The notes beneath the pieces were generated by a model. The model worked only from the letters and a program-made list of their open reading frames with translations. It was not told where the DNA came from and did not search any database. A stretch of DNA of 64,000 nt. Origin: Diploscapter coronatus. Lineage: Eukaryota; Nematoda; Chromadorea; Rhabditida; Rhabditidae. The stretch lies in NCBI GenBank assembly GCA_964036155.1, contig OZ038422.1:63449201-63513200 (forward strand), given 5' to 3'. A program made the translations under genes and the position numbers. Each line of letters starts with the position of its first letter. The first letter of the stretch is position 1. Below are positions 12,747-25,000 of this stretch, piece by piece.

Positions 12747-15700
12747 TTTGAGGTCGGAATGTTGTTAGTTTAATTTCTCGTAGACTTTTCTTGACTCCGA
12801 CAGATCCCTACTATATCTGTCATCTTCTTGTGCTGCGCTTGCCTTCTCATAATTCACCGAGTATATGATGTCTAAGTTTATTCTTATTATAAGAGACGGG
12901 TTGGCTACAGGTATCTAAGTTGAATATTCTCAGAACCATGAAACTTCGCGCAAAATTCACTCTTAAATCCGAATCTTTCTGAATTGCATTCGCTCTCAAC
13001 CTCCTTCATTCACTGCATTTTACTACTGCTCCAAGTATATTGAATATTACGAGTTTGAAAGTTGCTTCTAAGTTAAAACTCTTGAATTTTTGCCTTGTGC
13101 TTTGAGAATACTTGTACAAATTCTGATAGTTGTTTCAATAAATTTATTTCTCTATCCAAGTATACTGTATTTTGATCACACAACATGATAACCGTTTTAT
13201 GTTTGATAGTAAACGTGAAAATCCGCAACTTCGTTGACAACCATTCGACGAATCTGTGTTAATTATCCGTTTTTATGCTTGCGTTTTTATAGTGTCACAC
13301 TGATTCAGCCAATCCTTTGTGAAAGTCGTTTAACGCATTAATTACCGCTGTCCTTCACTTTATGCCGTGGGAACTGACACCAGCAGAAGTGGGCGAGGCT
13401 AGACTTGCCGAAAGGAAACTCACCCGCACGGTCACTATAAAGATGAAGATGAGTATCTTTATGGCGTCGGAAAACTAATATCATCGTGCGAGCGCGACAC
13501 TCAAGATATTTATCACAAAGGAAGAATGCAAATATCATTATCTCGATACCTGATACAGTACAGTTTCAAATATCGTGTGCCGTATAAAATCTGTGCTAAA
13601 CCATTTGTCTATACTTAAGTATTGTCGGAATGCGATTGTGATTTGCTTGAGAAGAATATAACGAGAAGGACAGCAGCCAGGCAGTCAGGCAAGCAGCATT
13701 TTGATGTATCGGTGACGGGCGGAATGATGAATGGGGCTGTGGAAGATGGAATGGAAGGAAGGGATGGGAGAATGAAGGATCGACATCTTCGATGAAGAGG
13801 GGAGAGGGGAGAGGAGCAGTCGAAAACAGACATAAATGATACATCAACGATAAATCAGGCTGATAAAGAACTGATTCCACGACCGACCCAGGACTGATTT
13901 TGACGAAGATCAGCTTTATCTCATGACCCTCTTGATAAAGGGCCACAAAATGGACCGAAACAAGTACCATAATCATGCTTTTGATACAATGACTAAAACA
14001 TGAGCACGAAGATTCAATTCTTAATCTCTGTTATCATCAATCCGCAGCGAAAATATATTAAAATACACATTTTCGAAAAGGTTTGTAAAAATTGAAATTC
14101 AATGAATGAGCGATGAATGCACACGATTGTCGTAGGTTTCCAGCTCACTATTGAAATATCGTCAACCCTGTGCGCCACTATGCGAGACCTCTTTCGCAAT
14201 GCTCTTGATAGAAATGATTGGTTGCTTCACAAAATAGGTCAAACGAGTGGAGAGAAGTTCCGGTAATGAGCAGCAATCTTTACGACTAATCGTAACATTT
14301 GCTTTTTGTTTATTGAAATTCTCTAATTTCGACAATTTTTTTCTTTTTTAATTTTGATTTTCGTCTATTTTCGCCGGAGACGGATGATACCTTCTCAAAC
14401 TGAACAATATCGGCCTTCTTCAAGATCTCCTCGACAATATCAATCTACTCACTACGCTCAGATATATTATGCTATTCAGATACTATTTCAATGCCCGCAT
14501 TGCAACGGATATCGTCTGTGCGGTACGACGGTTGCATCACAGTGTCAGCGTTGTCGTTGCTGCAGATCAAAGGCCCACCGAACACGCCATCCATCACCCA
14601 GCTCGAATGGCCCATTGTCACACATCACTCATCCGGCCCAAAGGGGGAGGGAGGGAGGGTATCTTAGTCTCATACCCCTCTCCCCTCTTCTTTTCCCATC
14701 TCCTCCATTCTCTAATTTGTGATTAATAACCGTCTCCCCTTTCTTTTCTGTTTTAGTCCTCCTCTCAGCGATACGTATCTATCTTCTGCATAAAGAAGAT
14801 GCAATAAATCCGAAATAGAGAAAAACTTAGCAAAAATAGGCCTATTTCAGGAGGCGAGGTGTCAAATAGGGGTTTTGACAGGAAGTTGTCAGTAATTTAC
14901 GTGTCTGAGGAGTATTTTCATTCGATTTTTGTTAGTTGAAATAGATCTTAGGGATTTTAAGATGTTTGCAAAACACTACATGTCGCTGATGGATGATCGG
15001 TCTTGCTCAATCACTGATCTCTCTGCGTCTCTAACATCCCATACTTAATCATTGTTTCATTGTTTAGACCCTAGCCAGCTTAATTTATCTCCTTTCGTAT
15101 TTCACTGACAATCATAAATACAGCCGGGACGCGCGAGAAGATAGGGCCATAAATTAGTGGAGAAATGTGAAAAAGACGAAGGAAGGCAAATTTCAAATCA
15201 AAGAGACGCAGCAAAGGCGAATGATATATGGACAAATGTAGAAGCGGGGTGCAGTTAAAAATGGGGAAGGCGAAGAAGAATGACGGACCGAGGGACCGCC
15301 GACTAATCATAACTAATGGCGTAGTCGGTTGCATCTCGGCAAAAACTAGAATCTTTACAAAACTTATGGCTCAATTCCATCCTGAAGGGCGATCTTTCCA
15401 AAATTATACAATTAATCACCTTAGCAGTTGAGTTATCAGACCATAAAACTTATGCAAGTTTACGGCATTTTGAAAGGCTACACGCGGAAACGCGATGAAT
15501 TCTTTTGGATTTTCGCATTGTGGTCTCACATAAAATTCCGCCTCATTTCTATGTGATTCCCTCACATTGACCAGGACAAATGGTCCATGACATTTGAATC
15601 TCTCTCGATCAATAATGAAGGATAGCAGTTGAAAACCGGATCGAGTATTTTGACAAGTCGCATTTTCGAACAAAGGAGGCGTATTTTCTATGGATAGGCT

Positions 15701-18700
15701 CTATGGACCGCAGAAATAGCGAAATCTATGCAAATTTTCGAGGAATTTTGTTATATTTTGAAGAAATCCAGAAAATCGCGATTTTTTCATGAAACATAAA
15801 ACTTTCGATGAATGAATCAAGTCATCAATCATCGTTTTTTCATCACCGAGTTTTCCAGCAATTAGGTCGAGCGTTTTGATGATGCAAATAGTCGCGATTA
15901 AAACCATGTCCAGACTTTGCAGAATTCGAGGAAAATGCAGACCTGCGACACGCGGTTCGTTCATTCGTCTCCTGTTTACAGTACCTAGACACTCTGAATC
16001 ACGTAATGGAAGTGTAAACTCTATTGGAGAAGGCGATAAATTTATCACCCCAATCATTGATAGTCAGTGAAGAGTGACGCGAAGTCTTTACATCATTCAA
16101 ATTGAAGTTCACGGGGCTTTGTATCTATTTTATGGAGTCTTATATAAAAGAAATAAAACTGATCCTCATAATAACACGACGTAAAGATGGCATTTTATGG
16201 AATTAAAATAATTTTCTGGACTTCAACATATTTATACTTAAGGGGTTCTTGTATTTCCATTTATATAGAATGTACTGTTTTCTTGTATATGTGTATATGT
16301 CGTGTCGGCATCGCGTAATCAATCAAACGACCCAAAGAGGCACCTTCAGGGAGAAGCGACAAGCGACATGACAATGACAGGGAAATAGCATTGAATTTTT
16401 AGAGAAAAAGAGAAAAGAAAGTGACACGATGTCGATTTTTATCGTCCTTATATAGAAAATCTCCACTAAATCTAGGTGGACCTGAAAATTCGAAAAATCT
16501 AAGAATTTGGGAAAAGGCTGATCTTTATACCTAAAAAGTGAAAGTTTTAAATAGTTGAATTGATTTCTGATAGAAATTCTTTTAATTCCAAGCTTAATAT
16601 GGAATTTAGAAGCTATCTTCACCGGGGATATTGGCGGGTCGAAAAATTGCGACCCCAACCCGATCCGAAATTTCGGGTCGGAGTCAACATCCCTGATTTT
16701 CATCATGAAAAGTGAAACTTCCGATTTTTTCGTGCGGATCGACATATTTTTTGCCCTCTATCTGATATGATGAATGCTATAGCGCCCTAAAAGGGGACTG
16801 TCAAAAACAATCACCCGATTGATAAATCATCTTAGAATAACATTGATGAAGATGGGATGAGGGAGAGAAAGACGAAAAACCGGCTGGCGTACTTGAGAGG
16901 GACTGCATTGCTGAATAAGACGATGTGTCGTGACAAGTGGCGAGTAAAATGTGCCTTACCATTGCGAATTCAAATGTAGGCCCCGCCCTCGTTTATGTGC
17001 TCTTCAAAATGGGATACTTTATATGTAAAAGTTGTTATTTTGATTGAAGATAATATTTAGAAGATTGGTATTTTATCATCATTTTGATAGGAGTGATAAT
17101 CATTCTTCCATCATAACCGATCACTTTATCGCAAATAACGCATCAATCACCCGTTTTCCTTCTTTGCCCACTTTGTTTATCTAACTTTTTTCTTCTTAAT
17201 GGAGAAAAGAATTCGATATGATCTGCAAAATACTTGAAATCAAAAATTTGAATCATGATTTTCTTTGTTGGAATTGTCACATTGGCGTCAGTTGTCTCTG
17301 AATTCCAAGTTAATATATGAAATGATGGATCGAATTAATGGATCTATGATGGATTAAGCACATCATATCCCCCGATTTTGAGTGATTAAGATTAATCGCT
17401 TATACTTCCGGATATATGAAATGCAAAATTTCATCTCTATACTTATCATGTTTTCCAATTTTCTGCGACTGTCAGACAACTTCCGATTCGTTTTAACAGT
17501 GATGAATGATCAGAATTTCGGGGAACAATAAATCAAAACGCAGGTCTCAAAAATAGGCCCCATTTGGGCGCGTAATGGTTTCGTTAGGTTATCAATCAAC
17601 TCTCATCGTTCAAGTGTGTTCCGAGATAATTTTGTAAAGCTCGTCTAATTTTCTTGAGAAAAGGGGGGTGACTTTTATAGTTTTCTAAAAATGTCCCCGT
17701 TTTGGTATGACAAAGGTATAAGGTATCACGACCATCAACTTATCAATCATGCACCCCAATTATTTAGCAGTTTTTGCTATCAAACAGACAAAACGGAGAT
17801 TCGAATATAAATCATCGGGAAGTAAGTGAGAGGGCTAGCCTTCCGAAGTGACAACCAACTATGGTGATGCAAGGCGAAAATAGTCGACTGCATAACTATC
17901 AAAATGATATATTGCCCTGATGTGAAGTGATGGCAAGAATCATTGCAGCTATCATTGATAACAACAAAATGAAAGGGGAAGAAGAAGAAGAAGAAGTGAA
18001 TTGTAATCATGAATGATTTTGATTCACTCAAAATAATATGACAATAATGTTTATTTATATAATTAAGTAAAAGTGTAATATCCAGCCTAGGTAGTTTAAA
18101 AATCTAGAGAGCCTATAAAGGGTTCATATTTCATATTTAAGATATTATAACTTAAACTTCAATCGGATTCAGGTATTGAGGTCTAACATAGGAATAAGAT
18201 TCTTGAAATCTCTCATCATCTAAATTTTTGATTTATGCATTTCCATAGATGAATTCCGAAAATCCGGGAGGAAGATGATCATAAATAAAAACGCGCGATG
18301 AGGAGGATCTAATGATATATGGCAGTTGGGAGATAAGAGGCGATATTCCCTGATATCGCCCCAAAAATGGGAGCACAGCGGGGGTTTCTAAAGATCTAAA
18401 TCTAAAATGAGGCAATCTGAAATAGGTCGGTATATATCCGGGGGAATAACTGTAGTTATCATATCTTCCACTGTATATTATATCATAGCTTTTCCCAAGT
18501 TTCAATTTAAGAAGAACGAAACGATGTAGTTATATTGAATAACTATATCTTTTGCAGTACGTTTTTTCATACTTAGTCGAAATTTTTGAGAATACATTTA
18601 ATTTATCATATCATTTTACAGTACAATCTGTCATAAATTGCGCATTTTTGAAAGCCTAGAGTAGTTTAAACCACATCTGAAAGCCCGGAATTCATTTCAT

Positions 18701-19635
18701 TTGACCTCTAAAATGTCTGCTCCAGACATTTGGATCATAAATAACTCATCCTCCTGTTCCTTTCCCCATACAGGTAATTATTACACTGAATTATATACCC
18801 CGCTCTTTTCGGGATGATTTATAATTTAGCGGCCTATAATAAATGAAAGGCGCCAAATTTATGCATTTTCTCTGAAAATGTCGTTTTTACTTCACCGTAA
18901 ATTTTGGATTCAAGAAGAAAAATTATGAGGGCTTTTGACGTGGCCGATAATTCAAATGTATCTCTTTAGATTATAATCAAGAGAGGGATTTCATATATAT
19001 TCTCTAATATTGAGGGATGTATGAAATCTCGAGATTATCTATAAATCGCGATACATCGTGAAATCTGTCATTCGTTTCTTTGTCGTCTCTCCGAAATTAA
19101 TTATATCTCGCTTTCTTCTAAATACAGATTAAATCGACACGTCTGTAACAGAAACATAGGAAAATTGATCCTTGACATGAGATTTGCAGATTTGAATGAA
19201 CAACGTTCCTGTCTTTCAGAAAATTAATGGATAAATCCATAAATTTCACACATCCTGCAAAAACCTAATTAAAATAATACATTTTCTTCAAAATAAATTT
19301 ATTTTTCAGGAAAAATAAAGCGAACACTGGAATATACACGTAATGATTAAAAGGGCCTGCACGTTTTGGCAATGGTATCTTGACACGAAATAAATTAAAC
19401 TGGAATTGAGTTTTTTTTTTACAAATAAAGCATTCATTTTAAATAAATAAATCTGAGGATCAAGTTTAATGCACTTGTGACTGGAGTTCAAAATGAATAA
19501 GTTATAGTAATTTTTAGAGGAGCTCAAGTTATTCCTTTTGGAATCTGCACTATATTCTATGATAAGCTAGAGTATTTTCATAGGAGATACAGTAATCCCT
19601 CCATCGTCGTCGTCCTCGGATTCAGATGATTCTTA
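12747..19635. other. 6.9 kb gene-poor region downstream of the tlp-1-like gene
   Basis: The tlp-1 3' UTR ends near AATAAA at 13137, and the ALG14 3' UTR probably ends near 19300. Between them I see no supported gene except one doubtful Cys-rich ORF (14384-14722). The region holds pyrimidine-rich tracts, a G-run at 14640-14665, single copies of dispersed motifs (13899, 16511, 17408, 18983) and many ATAAAT/GATAAA words. It may contain regulatory sequence for the zinc-finger gene. Confidence 0.45.
14384..14722 (+). CDS. Doubtful ORF with two CxxC motifs (zinc-ribbon-like)
   Basis: This ORF encodes about 112 residues. A Gln/Ser/Tyr-rich start is followed by CPHC at residues 37-40, a Cys at 46 and CQRC at 54-57 with further cysteines, a spacing that could bind zinc. 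The C-terminal part is low-complexity and runs into a G-rich then C/T-rich tract. No domain family is recognised and no clear splice or trans-splice site marks a gene. It may be chance, or one exon of a gene I cannot resolve. Confidence 0.2.
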   Translation: MIPSQTEQYRPSSRSPRQYQSTHYAQIYYAIQILFQCPHCNGYRLCGTTVASQCQRCRCCRSKAHRTRHPSPSSNGPLSHITHPAQRGREGGYLSLIPLSPLLFPSPPFSNL

Positions 19636-21575
19636 TCAGGTCGACGTTGCGGATTCAGACGCCATGTCGCCGATGTACGTTGTCCTGGGGTAGAGGTGTT
19701 TCAGTTGGGGCCACTGCACAATCACATTGTCCGCTAGGCCGGAATAGTAGAGAATCGAAGCTGAAAACTTGCATTAAGAAAATTCAAGATTTTCTGAATC
19801 AAAATATTATAAAATAAAGATAATTTTTTAATAGATTTTCTGAATAAAATATTCTGGATCAAAGTATAAAAAATATATTTTAAAGTTTTTCGCAGCTTTT
19901 TTTTAAATGGAATTCTTTTTAAAATTACCCGACATTGACAGTTTTTCGACCCGGCAAATCGACTCCTCGTAGACGATTTTCGTGTCCCTCAGTCTAAGCA
20001 TGTCAAGAATTGCTGCGGCCAAAGCTACTGGAATGCAAGTGCCCGGTCCGTTCAGAAGCAGAAGGTCGGGGCTGAAATTTACATTTTTTTCAAAGAAAAC
20101 CTATTTGAAGTAAGGTATATTTGGATTTTCTATTTTTATAAAAGTAATTGCTTACTTAGCCTTCCAAACGGCAAAACTGGCATAGTAGAATGCATTGATG
20201 GTGGTGAAAACTGACGAAAAATAGTCCTGTCCGACCTCTCTGCAATCAGGTTCATTTTTATTTATTTTAAAGAAAATCCCAAATCTGGATTAAAAACACA
20301 TTTAGTGACACAGCATTTTAACCCCGGAATTAATTTTGGGACTGGGTTTGATTGTTTTTGTTTATTTGAATATTTTAATACCTGCTGCGTGGGATTCGAA
20401 CGATGTCAAACTCGCCGGCGCCCAAGTCCTGTTCGTGCTCGATTACCTGCAATTTTTTTTAAGAAAAATCTAAACAGATTTGAATTTTTAAGGACTCTTC
20501 TTATGAATATGTTTTTTTTCAAACAAACTTCGAAAATTTGTGCACAGTCGGCTAGAAAATGATAATTTATGAACTCATAAGGTACTGATTTCTAATTTAA
20601 AAGAAAAATTAAAGATCCCCATTTAGGCAGGGCTTAAGCCAAATCTCCCTCCGTGTCCCTTCAAGTCAAAATTTCTGCTAAACTCATGTTGCGCACTCCC
20701 CTATGTCTCATTGTCAGCCTTCCATAGAAAAATTTAGATTTGCGTACCTCCTCCCTCTCCCATTATTCGTTCTGGCTGAAAGTTTGAGCAAGTCTAAAAA
20801 ATCTCACTTTTTGCTGACTCATCTGGTCGGTTTCAGCGATGATGTAGATCCTCGGGGAGTAGGCGTCGTTCATCTCCTTCAGCAGGTTGATCATTTCGGT
20901 CGTATGGCCGCCCGAACCCATCACGCAACAAAGTCGAACTTTATTTAGCTGAAATTTTTAAATGTTTAAAATCTACAGTAATCTGTATTTAAAAATCACT
21001 ATTTTTCGCCAATTATCATTTTTAGCAATTCGAAAATCTCGCAACTCTATGAGATAGTATGCAAAATTAGAGAGCCTTTCTCCTATATTTCTCCGTCACT
21101 ATATTATTTTGCAAATTTGCAAGATGTGCAGCTACGCATAGTTCGTTATATTTTGTAAAATACTGTAGTTTATTTCTTTTCACTCTCATAGATTTTTTCT
21201 CTCTAGCTCCATTCTTTCTCCGATTTCTCTCAAAAATCGCCGAACTGTTTTATCAAATCGATAAACTTTCATCAGTATCGCGTTATCGTCATATGAATCG
21301 TTTTTCGCTTTACTAATTCCGACTGAGACTACTCTCAGTCGCACACAAGATTTCCAAATACCCTAATTATTTCTCGAAAAAGCCACAGGAATATTAGCTT
21401 CAAATACTCGAAAAATGTGTGATTTGTAGAAAAATACAATTTCTAAATTCTTAAAATCCCCAACCTTTCGCGTAGAGCGATTCGAGTGCCTGACGATGTA
21501 GGTGAGATAGCCAGTGATCAGAAAGACGCCCCACAAAATGAATGCCACCACGCAGAAGAATACGAAAAAGCCCAT
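19636..21575 (-). CDS. algn-14: UDP-GlcNAc transferase subunit ALG14
   Basis: Six exons on the minus strand join in phase to 222 residues: 21465-21575, 20808-20948, 20382-20446, 20156-20239, 19929-20071, 19636-19760. The protein opens with one membrane anchor (residues about 2-27). It continues with the ALG14 signatures CCVMGSGGHTTEM, PRSREVGQDYFSSVFTT, LLLNGPGTCIPVA, KIVYEESICRVEKLS and DNVIVQWPQLKHLYP. ALG14 anchors the catalytic subunit ALG13 on the cytosolic face of the ER. Together they add the second GlcNAc to dolichol-PP-GlcNAc in N-glycan assembly. Length and order match the family. Intron 1 (516 nt) is the largest. The gene is transcribed divergently from SPT5, with 444 bp between start codons. 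Confidence 0.95.
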
Positions 21576-22019
21576 TTCTGAAAATAAAAAAATCCAAATT
21601 TAAAATTTCTTGGAAAGTCCTTTTTTCATTTTCACCAAAATTGTCTTGTTTCAACAAAAAAAGTAGATGAACTTTCCAAAAAAGCTTGGATTACGAAAAA
21701 ATTCGAAAACAACGCGATGGAATTGCACTGAATTCGGATAGGCTTTTATGCACTAAATGCAGTGCGCCTTTTTATTTTCGTTTTACTCGTTTGATTTTTC
21801 CTTATTTATCGATTATTTTTCGGGGCGATTGTCTTCGATTTTCCTCGATCAGTAGCTTGCTGGATTACTTCTTATAACTTTGCCATAGCGAAACTTACGA
21901 AAAGCGTTCTTGAGTATTTGATATTCGTGCTTAAAAACCGCGTACTTTCACTTTTTAATTTCTTGATTTTTGAATTTTATCGATTTTTCCAAATTTAAAA
22001 TTTCAGAAAGCCCACCAAA
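21576..22019. promoter_or_regulatory. Shared divergent promoter region of ALG14 and SPT5
   Basis: Only 444 bp separate the two start codons. A TTTCAG just before the SPT5 ATG (ending at 22005) has no upstream exon and is a likely spliced-leader acceptor, so SPT5 transcription probably starts further upstream. No TATA box is evident, as expected for housekeeping genes. Confidence 0.5.
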
Positions 22020-25000
22020 ATGTCCGATTCTTCCGATGACGAATTCAAGGAGCCCGAAGAGGGAAAAGACGCTGAGGTAGAAATTAAATTAAAATGGAAC
22101 TTGGAAGAACATTTTAAATAAAAAATTTGAGGAAAGCGGTTCCGACTCTGGAAGTGACAAGGATGAAGAAGAGGCGAGACCGTCCAAGAAACGAAAGCAC
22201 GTCAGCGACGACGAAGATGAAGACGAAGAAGAAGACGAGAGCGACGACGAAGAGGAGTCGAGCAAGAAGAAAAAGAAGAAGCGGAATGTAGGAAAAATGC
22301 AATTTTAAAATAACAAAAGATTATAAAATCAGACACGCCCAAGATTTACCCATCCCCTTCCCAGAAAAATCAAATTTGAGCTTGTCTATTATCATCGACT
22401 ATATTATGAAACTAGTAAAACGAATATTTTAAAAAGTAGACAATTTTCAGAAGCTGTCCCACCGCAACCAATTCATCATCGACGACGTCGAAGTGGATGA
22501 TGAAGATGAGCTGGAAGAGGACTACGACGACGAGGACGACTTCGGCGGCATGGAACGCAGCGAGAAGGAGGAGGTTGGGACTTTGGAGATATATGAAATG
22601 CCCACTTATTCTAATTTTCAGGCGGAACGCGCGATGCAGCAGCTGGACCAGGAGCGTCACAAGTCTCGCAATGCGTTCCAGAACATGTCTGCGGAAGACA
22701 TCGTCAAGCGGCTCGAGGACAAGTACAAATCCACACCCGTCAACGACGTCGATTTGGATGACGATTTTGTTATGGGTATATTTTTATCTTATTGTTTTAT
22801 TTTTTGAAAAGATGATTTTTTTCTGTAGAGTAGAAAATTTGATCTTAAAAGTATGAACATTACGAATTTGTGCATAAAGCTAAAATTTGCAGACGACATC
22901 AGTCAAACCTCCCTCCTTCCTCAAACCAAGGACCCGAATTTGTGGATCGTCAAGTGTCGAATGGGAGAAGAGAAACTCGTCGCCCTGCAACTGATGAGAA
23001 AATTCATCGCCTACCAGAACATGGATGAGGTGATTTGTTTTATTTTCAAAAAAAAAACTCGTAGGAAACATTTTACGATTTTTCAAAATCTTTTTCATGA
23101 GAATTTTTACTTTCTGATTTTTTCAGAAGAAGAGGCTCTAATATTCTGGAACTTGATCTTAAACTACCTTTACAAATTTCTCTTTCAAACTCCAGTTCCC
23201 CAAAATAATTGGTTTAATTCTAGCCTCTCCAAATCAAGTCGGTGGTGTGCAAGGAAGGCCTGAAAGGAATGCTCTACATCGAGGCCTACAAACAAACCCA
23301 CGTCCAATATGCAATCGAGGGCATTTCCGCCCTCAATTCATACAATATTGCGGTATTTTTTTTTTAAATGAATTAATTTTTTTGAAAAAAAAAAATTCAA
23401 ACATTTCTTTCTAGAAAATTTGTCTTTTTTAATTTTAAAATTAACAAAATAGCTTTTTTGTTTTTAATTAAAATTGACAATTCTCCAGATGGTCCCCATC
23501 AAAGACATGGTTGACGCTCTGAGGGTCACCAAGGACATCCCACATTTGAGAACCGGGAGCTACGTTCGATTGAAAAGGACCCTCTACAAAGACGATCTTG
23601 CTCAGGTACCTAAATTAGCATAGCTATAGAAATTCTTGTACATTTTGATAGTAGTTAGCATGCACTTATCTCTATTCTTCATTCTAAAAACGCATATAGT
23701 TACAGTCATCCTCAAATTTGATTTCCAGGTCGATTGGGTTGATGTTGCACAAAACAAAGTGAACCTGAAACTGGTGCCCAGAGTCGATTACAACAAGATG
23801 AGGGGCGCTTTGAGGACGGTAGGATTGTTTTATCAGTGATCAAAATTTCATCACTATTATATCAGGAGGCCGATAAGAACTACAAACGCACTCGACGGCC
23901 CTTCGCGAGACTTTTCGATCTGGAGAGAATCAAGTGAAAATGATTGGTTTTTGAAATTATCCGAATCTCTAAAATTCAGGGAAATAGGAGGCGAGGTTAC
24001 AAACGATGGTGACTTCATCACCTTCGAGGGCAACAACTACAGAAGAGGGTTCCTGTACAAGTCATTCCCCATGAATGCTATCGTAAGATTTGATTTTATG
24101 CAAATTTTCGGAACCAAACCATACAGTACGCTTTTTCAGATCGTCGATGGAGTGAAGCCCTCGCTGACGGAGCTCGAAAAGTTCCAAGAGTCGGCCGACG
24201 ACCTCCAGAAAGAATTGGAAACTACTACAGTCCGAGAAAAGGGACACTCGTTCGCGCCAGGTGATGTGGTTGAGGTATGTTTTGGAAACTTCTGGAAGTT
24301 AAATCGAACTTTCTGGAACCTTCAGAATCTTGTAAAACTGCAACTTTCAGGTCGTCGAAGGCGAATTGGTGAATCTGAAGGGCAAAGTGGAAAGTGTGGA
24401 CGGCGAGAAGATCATTATGATGCCGGAACACGAGGACTTGAAGGTCGGTTTTCGGAACTTCTGGGAGCATTTTCTGGAAACAATTGCATGTTCAGGAGCC
24501 ACTCACTCTGAACGCGTGGGAACTTCGGAAATTCTTCAAAGCGGGCGACCACATCAAGATCCTGTCCGGCGACAATGAAGGCAATACGGGACTGATCGTG
24601 AGGGTCGAGCCGAATCTCATCGTCGTTCTATCCGATCTCAGCATGAATGAGGTGAGGTTTAAAGTAAAAAATAACACTATTTTTGCAGAAAATGAAACAA
24701 ATTGTGGAAGAGATAGAGGTGTTCTGCTAAAAAAATGAAACTCTTAAATAGAAAAATAAAACGGAAATGTTTCAGATGAAAATCCGACCCCGAGATGCAC
24801 GTCTGTGTGCGGATGTTTCTACGGGAATCGACTCTCTAGGAAGATTCCGGTTCCACGACCTGGTTCAGTTGGACCAACAAACTGTCGGGGTTATTGTCAG
24901 GATTGAAAAGGAAGCCCTAGAAGTGCTGAACATGCATGGAAAGGTGGTCAGAATCAAGCCTCAGGTATCAAAATAAAAAATAATGCAATTTAAAGTTGAA

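Noticed and set aside
15416..16057. Two adjacent minus-strand ORFs (85 and 118 codons)
   Set aside because: I could not join them in phase, and neither shows a recognisable domain.
16323..16745. 140-codon minus-strand ORF
   Set aside because: Part of it comes from a palindromic GGGTCGGAGTC-type repeat, and the rest is AT-driven Phe/Ile/Lys sequence with no family signature.
20390..20440. GGGATTCGAA-like word resembling a tRNA T-arm
   Set aside because: It lies inside ALG14 exon 3 and no tRNA stem set surrounds it. No tRNA was found elsewhere in the window.
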